Below are positions 7,334 through 16,917 of a stretch of 64,000 nt of DNA, piece by piece; positions within the stretch are counted from its first letter, which is position 1, and every line of letters begins with the position of its first letter. The DNA is from Pseudomonadota bacterium (GTDB taxonomy: Bacteria; Pseudomonadota; Alphaproteobacteria; Sneathiellales; Sneathiellaceae). The translations under genes and the position numbers were made by a program. Below the pieces are notes generated by a model. The model saw only the letters and a list, made by a program, of their open reading frames with translations. It searched no databases and was not told the DNA's origin. The DNA lies in NCBI GenBank assembly GCA_024743055.1, contig JANSXH010000018.1, positions 1 to 64,000 of the forward strand. Direction: 5' to 3'.

Positions 7334-8321
7334 GAACGATCTCACTTTGTACCAGGGATGACAACATTGCCTGAAGCTTTTCGGGTGCCTCAAAATTCAG
7401 TTCTACATCAAAGACCGTTACCATCATCTTTGCATCGTCTTCCAACCTGACAAAATCTTTACGCGTTGTCACTAGAGCGGCGCCATTAGCGGACGCCAGC
7501 TCCACCATTTTCATAATTTCCTCTTTTTTATAAACATGATGGTCGGCATAGCTAAAGGATTTTATGAGATGGCATCCGGCATGACGCAGGCTGTTGAAAA
7601 ACTTTTCAGGTCGGCCGATGCCAGCGAAAGCAACAACATCTTCTTCGGCAATGACTGAACCTGCCTGCCTCGGCATTAACTCAGCCCGGAATACGGGCTT
7701 GCCCAATTCTGCAGCGTCAAAGGACTGCCCTTCGGTTTTTTCCCCGACGACAATGACGGCATCTGCCCTATCAAGCCCTTCTGCGAAAGGCTCTCGCAAG
7801 GGGCCGGCAGGAAGCAGCCGACCGTTCCCAATGCCAAAGCCGCCATCAAAAACCAGAAGGGAGAAATCCTTAAAGAGACTTGGATTTTGAAAACCGTCAT
7901 CCATTATGACAACGTCCGCGCCTGCTTCTTCAGCCGCTTTTGCCCCGGCAGCTCTGTCTTTGGCGACCCAGGTTGGCGCTGTTTCAGCCAGTAAAAGCGG
8001 TTCGTCCCCAACATCTTTATAGCTGTGAACATCCAACACCACCCGAACCGGCCCAGTCAGACGACCGCCATATCCTCTAGACAGGAAATGTGGTTTCTTT
8101 CCTTCTTTCAGAAAAAAGCGGGCCAAAGCAATGGCAACCGGTGTCTTGCCGGCCCCACCTGCGACGATATTTCCAACACAGATGACGGGGACGCCAATTC
8201 TTGCCGCTTTCCGCCCGGACCGATTAATACGGTCTCCTGCCGCATAGAGCCAGCTTATCGGGGTCAACAACATCGCAAATATGCCACCACCGCCTCGCTG
8301 CCAAAAATCCGGAGCCTTCAT
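7323..8321 (-). CDS. lpxK: tetraacyldisaccharide 4'-kinase LpxK
   Basis: A 332-residue membrane-associated kinase that phosphorylates the 4' position of the lipid A disaccharide to give lipid IVA. The P-loop NIVAGGAGKT is at 51-60, SRGYGG at 81-86 and DDGFQN at 141-146, all typical of LpxK. A short hydrophobic N-terminal segment (about 13-27) should anchor it to the inner membrane. Its first 4 bases overlap the end of waaA, so translation is probably coupled. Confidence 0.95.
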   Translation of the reverse strand: MKAPDFWQRGGGGIFAMLLTPISWLYAAGDRINRSGRKAARIGVPVICVGNIVAGGAGKTPVAIALARFFLKEGKKPHFLSRGYGGRLTGPVRVVLDVHSYKDVGDEPLLLAETAPTWVAKDRAAGAKAAEEAGADVVIMDDGFQNPSLFKDFSLLVFDGGFGIGNGRLLPAGPLREPFAEGLDRADAVIVVGEKTEGQSFDAAELGKPVFRAELMPRQAGSVIAEEDVVAFAGIGRPEKFFNSLRHAGCHLIKSFSYADHHVYKKEEIMKMVELASANGAALVTTRKDFVRLEDDAKMMVTVFDVELNFEAPEKLQAMLSSLVQSEIVHGE

Positions 8322-9589
8322 GCCGCCCCCTTAGCCAGGATCTCTTCGACTTTGGCTACCGTGCTATCCAAAATCGCTGCACCCGTCGAAATTACACCAG
8401 CGGCATTATCCGCAGCCTGGGCTCGAAGTTTATCGTCCGCCAAGAAGGCCGAAACTTCCCCGGAAAGGTCCTCAGCATTACGAACCTTTATCGTAGCCTT
8501 CTCCTGTTCCATCTCCGCCGCCACTTCTAAAAAATTCTCCATATGGGGCCCTTGCAGTATGGCACAGCCCAGGTGTGCAGCCTCCAGCGGGTTTTGTCCC
8601 CCTTTGTCCACCAAGGAGCCGCCAACAAAAGCGATACCCACTAGCCGATAAAACAGGCCCAACTCCCCAATTGTATCGGCGATATAGATATCCGTCTCCT
8701 CGGCAGGAAACTTGCCTTTCGACCGCAAGGCTGTTTTTAACTGCTTTTGTTCAGCCATTGCTGCAATATCGGATCCTCGTTCCGGATGTCGCGGGACGAT
8801 TATTGTCAGAATATCTGGTGCCTCTTTTTTCAGCTGCTCATGGGCTTCGACGACTACTTCATCTTCTCCCGGATGAGTGCTGGCAGCTAACCAGACTTGT
8901 CGCTTAATCAACGAGATTGATAATTGGTCAAGTAGAGCACTGTCAAAGGGAAGTGGCTTCGATGCAAATTTCAAATTTCCGAGGGTCTCTACATTTCGGG
9001 CGCCCAGGTCGCTCAATCGTTTCGCGGACAATTCGGATTGGGCTGAGCAATAGTCAAACGTTCCAAGAAGCCGTTTTGAGAATCCCAGACTGCGCCCCCA
9101 CATTTTGTAGGATTTCTCTGTGATCCGGGCATTTAACAACAACATGGGAATATCCCGTGAAGAGGTTTCACAGATCAGGTTCGGCCAGAGCTCAGATTCC
9201 ATCCAGATCGCGAGGTCCGGCTGCCAATAGTCAAGGAACCCTTCCACGCCAGGCTTGCGGTCAATCGGTACAAATTGGTGAAAGGCACGGTCCGGCAAAC
9301 GCGTTTGCATAATCTCAGCCGAAGTCCGAGTGCCCGTGGTCACCAGAATGTGGCGTTCCAATTCATTGGCGAGGAGCGCCTCGATCAAGGACAGGGCTGA
9401 AACCGCCTCCCCGACTGATGCCGCGTGAATCCATATCAATTGGCCTTTTGGCCGGCTATGAGACGGCGTTCCTAGACGCTCACCGAAGCGAGACACATCC
9501 TCTTTGCCTGATTTCAGCCGCTTACCCAGATGATGATCCAATAGCGGTGCGCCTGCCCATAGCAGACTGTTATACAACGCCATATGCAT
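8318..9589 (-). CDS. waaA: Kdo transferase WaaA (KdtA)
   Basis: A 423-residue GT30 glycosyltransferase that attaches 3-deoxy-D-manno-octulosonate residues to lipid IVA. The N-terminus is hydrophobic, followed by RFGERLG (34-40) and WIHAASVGE (53-61), whose glutamate is the catalytic base in the family. The C-terminal half has PRHPERG, AFVGGSLVDKGGQNPLEAA and GPHMENF, which bind CMP-Kdo. The number of Kdo units added cannot be predicted. The start ATG at 9589 shares one base with the upstream stop; a second ATG two codons later (9583) is possible. Confidence 0.95.
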   Translation of the reverse strand: MHMALYNSLLWAGAPLLDHHLGKRLKSGKEDVSRFGERLGTPSHSRPKGQLIWIHAASVGEAVSALSLIEALLANELERHILVTTGTRTSAEIMQTRLPDRAFHQFVPIDRKPGVEGFLDYWQPDLAIWMESELWPNLICETSSRDIPMLLLNARITEKSYKMWGRSLGFSKRLLGTFDYCSAQSELSAKRLSDLGARNVETLGNLKFASKPLPFDSALLDQLSISLIKRQVWLAASTHPGEDEVVVEAHEQLKKEAPDILTIIVPRHPERGSDIAAMAEQKQLKTALRSKGKFPAEETDIYIADTIGELGLFYRLVGIAFVGGSLVDKGGQNPLEAAHLGCAILQGPHMENFLEVAAEMEQEKATIKVRNAEDLSGEVSAFLADDKLRAQAADNAAGVISTGAAILDSTVAKVEEILAKGAA

Positions 9590-10326
9590 CAGGCATCCGC
9601 ACTTTTTTTGTGGGGCTTAATCGCTTTGTCACGGCTTTCCGGTTCAACCGTTTCCCGGCCACAAAGGCGATCAGCTTCATAGGTAATCGAGTTCAGACTG
9701 GCTTCAATTTCGTCCCGTGCTTTTTCAAAAGCGCCATCCTCGTCCTTTTTTGGAACTAAAACAGGGTCTCCCCAAGTTACGACACCCCTGTTAAACGGCG
9801 CCGGGACAAAAAACCTGTCCCAACTTCCGAGGATTTTACCGCGTTTGACCGAGTAACTTACGGCAAAAACCGGTACATCGGACATCGCTGCCAATCGAAC
9901 CGCGCCATCTTGAACTCGCATTCGTGGTCCTCTGGGGCCATCCGGCGTGATTACAGCGACTTCGCTGCGGCGGATTGCCTTCAGCATTTGTTTAATGGCC
10001 GAAGCCGCCCCTTTTGTCGCCGATCCGCGAACACTGTCCTGACCCCAATGCTTAATAGTACGGGCAATGATTTCTCCATCGCCATGATGGGAAATCATCA
10101 CATTGACCTTGGTCTTTCGCTGCACGGAAATTGGCATCATCAGAAGCCGACCGTGCCAAAAAGCCAGGATAAAGGGCTTACCCTCATTCATCAGTTTATG
10201 GGGTTGCTCACCATTGATGACCTGCCATCGACTGGTCCGATAGACCAGCCAGATATATCCCGCCGCTATAAAGCTGAGGACTGCTTTCGCTCCATCACTT
10301 TTCAGAATTTTTTTAACGATGCTCAA
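9589..10326 (-). CDS. DUF374 lysophospholipid acyltransferase-like protein
   Basis: A 245-residue protein with an N-terminal membrane segment (about 14-28), FWHGR at 56-60, SHHGDGE at 79-85 and TPDGPRGPR at 127-135. These are the conserved blocks of DUF374, a family related to lysophospholipid acyltransferases and almost always found next to waaA/lpxK. It is the first gene of the LPS operon. The frame starts with TTG at 10326; no ATG lies at a suitable place, and the family normally begins about here. The substrate is unknown; a role in lipid A or Kdo-lipid modification is inferred from neighbours only. Confidence 0.82.
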   Translation of the reverse strand: MSIVKKILKSDGAKAVLSFIAAGYIWLVYRTSRWQVINGEQPHKLMNEGKPFILAFWHGRLLMMPISVQRKTKVNVMISHHGDGEIIARTIKHWGQDSVRGSATKGAASAIKQMLKAIRRSEVAVITPDGPRGPRMRVQDGAVRLAAMSDVPVFAVSYSVKRGKILGSWDRFFVPAPFNRGVVTWGDPVLVPKKDEDGAFEKARDEIEASLNSITYEADRLCGRETVEPESRDKAIKPHKKSADA

Positions 10327-10380
10327 TAATCACTACATCCGCATGGTTTCTTTCAGGCTTGGATATATCCCGCCCGCCCC

Positions 10381-10464
10381 GTCAATTCCAGTTTAATTGA
10401 CAAATTCCAGACGGGCTTGCATCAGAATTGGCCAATTTCTGCGCTTCTTCCAATTCTTGAATTG
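10381..10464. promoter_or_regulatory. cluster of CAATT/AATTG inverted repeats in a divergent promoter region
   Basis: Between the LPS operon and the molybdoenzyme gene there are three dyads with the same core: GTCAATT (10381-10387) with AATTGAC (10395-10401); the perfect 12-bp palindrome AATTGGCCAATT (10426-10437); and CAATTC (10451-10456) with GAATTG (10459-10464). The recurrence within 85 bases suggests several binding sites for one regulator of the divergent promoters. No regulator gene is adjacent. Confidence 0.4.
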
Positions 10465-10551
10465 CAGGAACTGTGTTTTCTAACTAGTCTTCATCGTTCA
10501 AATTTGTGGTTAGCGCTGTAAATAGTAGATTATCGAAGAAACGGTTTAAGA

Positions 10552-12630
10552 ATGAACTCAGCTTCACCTATTGAAATCCGCCGATCGGCCTGCCCCCACG
10601 ATTGCCCGTCAACCTGTGCCCTTGAGATAGAAAAATTGGGCGATGGGAAAATTGGTCGGGTCCGGGGCGCCGGTGAAAACACCTATACCTCCGGAGTTAT
10701 CTGCGCGAAAGTCGCTCGTTATGCCGAACGGACACACCACCCGGATCGCCTGACCCATCCCTTGCGTCGGGTCGGCAAGAAAGGGTCCGGTGAGTGGGAA
10801 CAAATCTCGTGGGATGAGGCACTGGATATCGTCGCTGAGGAACTTTTGAGCCGTGAAGCAAAATACGGGGCAGAAACAGTATGGCCCTATTATTATGCTG
10901 GAACCATGGGCCTCCTGCAGCGGGACAACATAAATTGTCTTCGCCACGTCAAAAAATACTCCCGCCAGAAAGAAACCATTTGCACGACATTGGCCCGAAC
11001 CGGCTGGATGGTGGGCGCTGGTGCCTTACATGGCTCTGACCCGCGGGAAATGGCAAAATCGGATCTGGTTGTTATCTGGGGAACTAATGCGGTGCACACC
11101 CAGGTTAACGTCATGACCCATGCGACTAAGGCGCGCAAAGACCGGGGCGCCAAGATCGTTGTCATCGACCCGTATCGCAATCCAACAGCGGCGGCGGCTG
11201 ATATTCACCTGATGGTTAATCCGGGAACGGATGGAGCCCTCGCTTGCGCCGTCATGCATATACTGTTTAAGGAGGAAATGGTGGATCGCCCCTACATGGC
11301 GAAATACACCAAGGACGCGGACCGGCTTGAGGCGCATTTAACAAGCCGAACACCGGAATGGGCCTCTGAAATTACGGGTCTCACTGTCGAAGAAATCTAT
11401 GAATTTGCAAGGCTTTTTGGAAAGACTAAAAAGTCATTCCTGCGGTTAGGTTATGGATTTGCCAGGGGCCGGAACGGCTCTGTCAATATGCATGCAGCAA
11501 GTTGCCTGGCAGCTGTCACAGGTTCCTGGCAGTATGAAGGTGGTGGCGCCTTCCATACAAATGGCGGAATTTATCATTGGAACAAGACATTGATTGAAGG
11601 GCTGGATGTCGAGGACAAGTCCGTCCGTATACTAGATATGTCGCGCATCGGCCCTGTCCTGACCAACGATCCAAAAGATATTGGAGATGGTCCGCCGGTA
11701 ACGGCCTTGTTTATTCAGAACACCAATCCTGTCGAGGTCGCGCCGGATTCCGGTAAAGTCAGGGATGGATTTGCACGAGAAGATCTATTCGTCTGTGTCC
11801 ATGAACAATTCATGACGGCAACTGCCAAAATGGCTGACATTGTTCTTCCAGCTACGACCTTTGTTGAGCATGATGATTTCTACCAGGGAGGTGGCCAAAA
11901 CCATATCCAGGTTGGACGGCAAATTATTGATCCAATTGGTGAATGTCGGTCCAATCACGACGTTTTGGTTGAGCTGGCCAAAAGGCTCGGCGCTGATCAT
12001 CCGGGCCTGAAACTTCCGGCGATGGAATTGATTGATGAATCCCTGAAAGCCTCAGGCTGGCCCGGCGCAGAAGAACTTGAGAAGATGAAGTGGCATGATT
12101 GCCAAATTCCTTTTGAAAAAGCCCACTTTCTCGACAAGTTCGGACATTCAGATGGCAAATTCCACTTTGCCCCGAATTGGCAGAAGGCAGGGTCAGATTT
12201 CAAGGATGTCCCACCCCTGCCCGATCATTGGGATATTATTGATATCGCCACTGAGGAACACCCATTCAGACTGGTCACGGCACCCGCCCGTAACTTCCTC
12301 AACACATCTTTCACCGCAACACCGACCTCCGTTAAACAGGAAAGCCGGCCGACTGTCATGATCCGAGAAGATGATGCCCGCTCACTGGGGACGGCGGATG
12401 GGGAAACTGTCAGGATAGGCAATAAACAAGGATCTGTTCTCATTCATGTGCAGATTTTTGACGGCCTGCAGCCCGGAACCGTGATCGTCGAGGGGATATG
12501 GCCCAACAAATTCTTTATCGAAAAAATGGGAATCAATGTCCTCATCAGTGCTGAAGCTGGCAAGCCAGCAGGAGGCGCAATTTTTCACGATACGGCTGTC
12601 TGGATTAAACCTGAATCGACCAGCGACTAA
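10552..12630 (+). CDS. cytoplasmic molybdopterin oxidoreductase with one [4Fe-4S] cluster
   Basis: A 692-residue member of the DMSO reductase superfamily. The N-terminal cluster ligands are Cys14, Cys18, Cys22 and Cys51 (CPHDCPSTC, then GVICAK). The molybdopterin-binding body follows, with VIWGTNAVHTQ, IVVIDPYRNPTAAAAD and FIQNTNPVEVAPD, then the C-terminal dinucleotide-binding barrel (HPFRLVTAPARNFLNTSF, ending near NKFFIEKMG). There is no signal peptide, so it should work in the cytoplasm. No electron-transfer subunit is adjacent, so its partner and substrate are unknown. It is not clearly a formate dehydrogenase or nitrate reductase. It stands alone on the plus strand between two minus-strand operons. 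Confidence 0.82.
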   Translation: MNSASPIEIRRSACPHDCPSTCALEIEKLGDGKIGRVRGAGENTYTSGVICAKVARYAERTHHPDRLTHPLRRVGKKGSGEWEQISWDEALDIVAEELLSREAKYGAETVWPYYYAGTMGLLQRDNINCLRHVKKYSRQKETICTTLARTGWMVGAGALHGSDPREMAKSDLVVIWGTNAVHTQVNVMTHATKARKDRGAKIVVIDPYRNPTAAAADIHLMVNPGTDGALACAVMHILFKEEMVDRPYMAKYTKDADRLEAHLTSRTPEWASEITGLTVEEIYEFARLFGKTKKSFLRLGYGFARGRNGSVNMHAASCLAAVTGSWQYEGGGAFHTNGGIYHWNKTLIEGLDVEDKSVRILDMSRIGPVLTNDPKDIGDGPPVTALFIQNTNPVEVAPDSGKVRDGFAREDLFVCVHEQFMTATAKMADIVLPATTFVEHDDFYQGGGQNHIQVGRQIIDPIGECRSNHDVLVELAKRLGADHPGLKLPAMELIDESLKASGWPGAEELEKMKWHDCQIPFEKAHFLDKFGHSDGKFHFAPNWQKAGSDFKDVPPLPDHWDIIDIATEEHPFRLVTAPARNFLNTSFTATPTSVKQESRPTVMIREDDARSLGTADGETVRIGNKQGSVLIHVQIFDGLQPGTVIVEGIWPNKFFIEKMGINVLISAEAGKPAGGAIFHDTAVWIKPESTSD

Positions 12631-12675
12631 CGAATTTAGGGAAACAACAGCCTGATATTGAATTAGCGGAAGGTT

Positions 12676-13110
12676 TCAGAGGAGTCCCATGGATCGTAGC
12701 TCGGCGGCCATTTCTTCCGACAGTTCACCCTCTGACTCTTCATCTTCATTGGCTTCATCAACAAGATCCCTGAGATCTCGCGGCGCATCTGCGTCTTCGA
12801 GATAACGCCAACCCTGATGTGGTCCGCGGGAGAACAATTCTGTTTCCACGAGCTCAGGGTCGAGGATCAGTCCGCACTTTTCACCTTCATGGTCAAACAG
12901 CTTTTCAAGGGCTGTTACCTTTTGGCGAACAGCGATATTCCCTTTGATGATCCAATAGACAGATCCCCCGTCCAGGAGCTCTGCTTCCCTCTGGGGGCGT
13001 TGAGCGGTGACATGGCACAAATCTCCCGCGATCAGTCGGCGCGATTGGGTTGAACGCAACTGATCAACGGATTGATTTCCAACGCTGACAATAAGAAGAT
13101 GAACTGGCAT
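12676..13110 (-). CDS. DUF1489 family protein
   Basis: A 144-residue protein with DLCHVTAQRPQREAEL, LLDGGSVYWIIKG, IAVRQK, CGLILDPELVETE and HQGWRYLEDADAPRDL, in the order seen in DUF1489, a family confined largely to alphaproteobacteria. The tail is acidic (EANEDEESEGELSEEM) and ends RSMGLL. The function is unknown. It lies about 60 bases after the HMG-CoA lyase gene on the same strand and may be read with it, but the family is not otherwise tied to leucine breakdown. Confidence 0.78.
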   Translation of the reverse strand: MPVHLLIVSVGNQSVDQLRSTQSRRLIAGDLCHVTAQRPQREAELLDGGSVYWIIKGNIAVRQKVTALEKLFDHEGEKCGLILDPELVETELFSRGPHQGWRYLEDADAPRDLRDLVDEANEDEESEGELSEEMAAELRSMGLL

Positions 13111-13168
13111 GGCGTCTAAATACCCCGAAGCAGACCCATTTGTCCAGTTTTGACAATAGGGATAGTGA

Positions 13169-14074
13169 CTAATTCAATTTGTCCTTGAGCGCTCTCGCAA
13201 CACTTGACACTGGAGGCCGCCCCAGAAAATCAGAGATAAACCAGGCGGTTTTGATTAGCTTTTTCAGATCTATGCCACTATCGATCCCCATGCCCTCCAG
13301 CATATAGACCACATCCTCCGTGGCCACATTGCCTGTGGCACCAGGTGCATAGGGACATCCGCCGAGGCCCGCAACAGAGCTGTCCATGCGGGTTATCCCC
13401 ATTTCCAGGGCAGCGAGATAGTTCGCCAGAGCTTGTCCATAGGTATCGTGAAAATGAACCCCGATCTGCTCTATTGGTACAACCTTGGAGACAGCTTCTA
13501 TCACTCTTTTTGTTTTTAAAGGGGTACCAACGCCAATGGTGTCCGCGATGGAAATTTCATAAGAGCCCATCTCTAGAAGTTTTTGGCAGACATCCGCGAC
13601 AGCCTCCGGCGTGATCTCATCGCCAAACGGGCTGCCCAAAGCACAGGAAACGGAGGCACGATAAGGTTTGCCGTCCCTCTGCGCAGCTTTTGTCACCGGT
13701 TGGAACCGCTCCAGGCTTTCGGCGATGGAACAGTTGATGTTCTTTTGATTGAACAGTTCCGATGCGGCACTGAAGATCTCGATTTCATCAGCGTCAGAAG
13801 CTGCAGCCCCCTCATAACCTTTCATATTCGGGGTCAGAACGGCATAGGTGACATCATCCTTGCGGGTAAGCTTTGTCATTACATCGGCCGTGTCGGCCAT
13901 TTGCGGGACCCATTTTGGTGAAACATAGCTGCCGGTTTCGATTGCCTTGACCCCGGCATCGACCAACCGTTCAATCAATTCGACCTTGATATGGGTCGGC
14001 ACCTGCTGCTTTTCATTCTGCAGGCCATCTCGGGCGCCTACTTCGAACAGTCTTACGGCTGTTGGATATGACAT
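13169..14074 (-). CDS. liuE: hydroxymethylglutaryl-CoA lyase
   Basis: A 301-residue TIM-barrel lyase that splits 3-hydroxy-3-methylglutaryl-CoA into acetyl-CoA and acetoacetate, the last step of leucine degradation. It has EVGARDGLQNE at 11-21, the metal-binding HFHDTYG at 207-213, and the family signature SVAGLGGCPYAPGATGN at 233-249 with the catalytic cysteine at 240. It ends the liuB-liuC-liuD-liuE series; its ATG shares one base with the liuD stop. Confidence 0.95.
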   Translation of the reverse strand: MSYPTAVRLFEVGARDGLQNEKQQVPTHIKVELIERLVDAGVKAIETGSYVSPKWVPQMADTADVMTKLTRKDDVTYAVLTPNMKGYEGAAASDADEIEIFSAASELFNQKNINCSIAESLERFQPVTKAAQRDGKPYRASVSCALGSPFGDEITPEAVADVCQKLLEMGSYEISIADTIGVGTPLKTKRVIEAVSKVVPIEQIGVHFHDTYGQALANYLAALEMGITRMDSSVAGLGGCPYAPGATGNVATEDVVYMLEGMGIDSGIDLKKLIKTAWFISDFLGRPPVSSVARALKDKLN

Positions 14075-16092
14075 TATCCGTCCTCGCTTTCCACTCTCAC
14101 CAAAATATTGCCGTCTTCGACTTGATCCCCCACCTCGTGATAGATGTCCGTGACTGTACCAGCCGCCATGGCGGTTAAGGTATGTTCCATTTTCATGGCT
14201 TCCAGGACGATCAAGGGATCTCCCCGCTCTACGTCTGCACCTGCCTCCGTCAGAACCTGGATCACCTTGCCAGGCATCGGCGCGACAATGGCACCAGACC
14301 CGCTATCTTCAGCTGCCCCTTCAAAATCGTCGGACAACAAACTAAAGCTGACCCGTCGACCTGTTGTCAGGACGGTCATCTCCGAAGCGTCTTTGACAAC
14401 TGTCGCTGAAACCTGACGGTGGTTGAGAGTTGCGATGATCTCACTATTGGCACCGAATTCGCCCTTTACTTCAAAGGTTTCTCCATTGACCGCGATCTGA
14501 TAGCCATCGGAATTAAACAATATTTCAACCGGAACTTCCTGGTCATTTGATTTGAATAAAAAGTCATCATGACCTGCATCGTTGAGGCGCCATCCGCGCA
14601 TATCGTTCCACGGAGACAAGGGATCTGCCGTCAATGCTGCTTCCGCCGCAAATTTTCTTTCCCTATCCAGCAATAGATACAGAGCCGCCAAAGCAAGTTC
14701 CCGATTGTCAGCAACTGCTGCTTCCGGCACCAGGTCCGACTTGAATCTGTCAATAAAGCCTGTATCCAGATCCTTTTCCGCAAAAGCAGCATGGGAAGCG
14801 ATTTGATGAAGAAACTCAAGGTTGGTCGCGACCCCTGCCAACCGGTAATCCGCAATCGCCGCTCTTAAACCCCGAAGGGCACTGTCGCGATCCTCATCCC
14901 AGACAATCAGCTTGGCTATCATCGGATCATAAAAGGGGGTAACGCTATCCCCTTCCCGAACGCCCGTATCCACCCGAACTTTGTCGTTCGCCTCAGGGGG
15001 CTGCAGGCACAGCAGTTTCCCTGTTGCCGGAAGGAAGTCATTTGCCGGGTCTTCGGCATAGAGCCTGACCTCAAAGGCATGGCCGGAAATTGACAGCTCC
15101 TCTTGCGTGCATGGCAGAACGCCACCAGCCGCTACTTCCAGCTGCCAGCGCACCAGATCCTGCCCAGTGATCATTTCAGTAACCGGATGTTCCACTTGAA
15201 GACGCGTGTTCATCTCCATGAAATAAAAGGCATCTTCCTTTAGGCCATCTGAAACATCGGCGATAAATTCAATGGTGCCTGCCCCGACATAATTGATGGC
15301 TTTCGCCGCGGCTACCGCCGCATTTCCCATGGCGGCACGCATAGCAGGCGGCATGTCCGGTGCCGGTGCCTCCTCGATCACCTTCTGATGGCGGCGCTGT
15401 AGTGAGCAGTCCCGCTCAAACAGATGAACCGCGTTGCCATGGCTATCTGCAAAGACCTGAATTTCGATATGGCGCGGTTTTGTTAGATATTTCTCGATTA
15501 ATACCCGACCATCACCAAAGGCGGATTCTCCTTCCCGAATGGCGGAGGCAAGAGCTGACAGGAATTCGTCAGCCGAATGAACCTGTCGCATACCTTTTCC
15601 GCCGCCACCAGCGACTGCTTTGATCAGAACCGGAAAGCCAATTTTCTCAGCTTCTGCGGCCAGCAGATCTGGGTCCTGGGATTCTTCATGATATCCGGGC
15701 ACCACGGGGACGCCTGCTTCGACCATCATCGCCTTAGCCGCATCTTTCAGACCCATCGCCCGGATCGCTGAGGCAGGTGGGCCAATGAAAACAACGCCCG
15801 CTGCCTCACATTTTTCCGCGAAGTCAGCATTTTCAGACAAAAACCCATATCCGGGATGAATGGCCTGAGCGCCCGTTTCATTGGCGACTTCAAGGATTTT
15901 GTCTGCCTGCAGATAGCTCTGTGAAACCTCAGCAGGGCCGATACAAACGGCCTCGTCTGCCATCTCCACGTGACGGGCGGAACTGTCCGCCTCAGAATAA
16001 ACGGCAACGGTTTTCACGCCCATCTTTTTTGCCGTTTCCATGACCCGGCAGGCGATTTCACCGCGGTTCGCAATCAGTATTTTATCAAACAC
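14074..16092 (-). CDS. liuD: methylcrotonyl-CoA carboxylase, biotin (alpha) subunit
   Basis: A 672-residue biotin carboxylase with a fused biotin-carrier domain. The N-terminal carboxylase opens with FDKILIANRGEIACRV, has ATP-grasp motifs (KAVAGGGGKGMRQV, IEKYL, EMNTRLQVEHPVTEM), and the biotinylation site EAMKMEH at about 631-637 puts the biotin on Lys634. It carboxylates enzyme-bound biotin for transfer to 3-methylcrotonyl-CoA by LiuB. The start is a GTG at 16092. It is told apart from PccA at 38.9 kb by its place between liuC and liuE. Confidence 0.93.
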   Translation of the reverse strand: MFDKILIANRGEIACRVMETAKKMGVKTVAVYSEADSSARHVEMADEAVCIGPAEVSQSYLQADKILEVANETGAQAIHPGYGFLSENADFAEKCEAAGVVFIGPPASAIRAMGLKDAAKAMMVEAGVPVVPGYHEESQDPDLLAAEAEKIGFPVLIKAVAGGGGKGMRQVHSADEFLSALASAIREGESAFGDGRVLIEKYLTKPRHIEIQVFADSHGNAVHLFERDCSLQRRHQKVIEEAPAPDMPPAMRAAMGNAAVAAAKAINYVGAGTIEFIADVSDGLKEDAFYFMEMNTRLQVEHPVTEMITGQDLVRWQLEVAAGGVLPCTQEELSISGHAFEVRLYAEDPANDFLPATGKLLCLQPPEANDKVRVDTGVREGDSVTPFYDPMIAKLIVWDEDRDSALRGLRAAIADYRLAGVATNLEFLHQIASHAAFAEKDLDTGFIDRFKSDLVPEAAVADNRELALAALYLLLDRERKFAAEAALTADPLSPWNDMRGWRLNDAGHDDFLFKSNDQEVPVEILFNSDGYQIAVNGETFEVKGEFGANSEIIATLNHRQVSATVVKDASEMTVLTTGRRVSFSLLSDDFEGAAEDSGSGAIVAPMPGKVIQVLTEAGADVERGDPLIVLEAMKMEHTLTAMAAGTVTDIYHEVGDQVEDGNILVRVESEDG

Positions 16093-16113
16093 GATATCAA
16101 GTCTCGCTTTTGT

Positions 16114-16908
16114 TTAGGAAATGAACCAGGACGGTTTTCGTTTTTCAAGAAAGGCTGTTATCCCTTCAACGCCCTCTTCAGTCGCCCGGCGTGCCGCAAT
16201 CCGGGCGGCGGTTTCATGAATGACAGTGTGGTCAATCGGTCGATTGGCGACGGTGTAAATCAGGTCCTTGGAATCCGCCATGGCACCAGGTGCGTTTTTC
16301 CCAATCTGCTCCAGAAGGGCATCTCTCGCCCCTGCTAATTGGTGGACATCGTCCACAAGTTCATGGAGGAGACCAAGCCGATGAGCCTCATCGGCATCAA
16401 AAACTTCCGCAGTCTGGAAATATCGGCGACAGGCACGGATCCCAATCGCTTCAACCACATAAGGCGAGATCACTGCTGGCAACAAACCCAATTTTACCTC
16501 CGAAAGGCAGAATTTGGCACCTTTAACCCCGATAGCGATATCACAGGCCGCGACAATACCAAGGCCTCCGCCATAAGCAGGGCCCTGGACCAGGGCGATC
16601 GTCGGTTTGGGAATGGCGTGCAGGTTCTTCAGCATTTGGCCGAGGGCAATGCTGTCCTGCCGGTTGTCTTCTTCGGTAAAATGGGCGGCTCGCTTCATCC
16701 AGTTCAAGTCGGCGCCGGCGCAATAGCTCTTGCCTGCGGCGGCGACGACAACCGCCCTCACCCCGTCCTGATGACCAACATCGGCGAACATATTAGAAAG
16801 CCGCTCAATCAGCTCCTCATCAAAAGCGTTATGAACCTCAGGGCGGTTCAGGGTTATCGTCGCAATGCCTTCAGTCGAAAAATGTAATACCGCAGATTCT
16901 TCACTCAT
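16114..16908 (-). CDS. liuC: methylglutaconyl-CoA hydratase (crotonase fold)
   Basis: A 264-residue crotonase-family enzyme. The two oxyanion-hole blocks are SYCAGADLNW (61-70) and QGPAYGGGLGIVAACD (108-123). The AGADLNWMKR form is characteristic of methylglutaconyl-CoA hydratases rather than general enoyl-CoA hydratases. It converts 3-methylglutaconyl-CoA to HMG-CoA, between LiuB/LiuD and LiuE. The start ATG at 16908 has a clear AGGAG, and liuB ends 9 bases upstream. Confidence 0.9.
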   Translation of the reverse strand: MSEESAVLHFSTEGIATITLNRPEVHNAFDEELIERLSNMFADVGHQDGVRAVVVAAAGKSYCAGADLNWMKRAAHFTEEDNRQDSIALGQMLKNLHAIPKPTIALVQGPAYGGGLGIVAACDIAIGVKGAKFCLSEVKLGLLPAVISPYVVEAIGIRACRRYFQTAEVFDADEAHRLGLLHELVDDVHQLAGARDALLEQIGKNAPGAMADSKDLIYTVANRPIDHTVIHETAARIAARRATEEGVEGITAFLEKRKPSWFIS

Positions 16909-16917
16909 GGGGATCTC

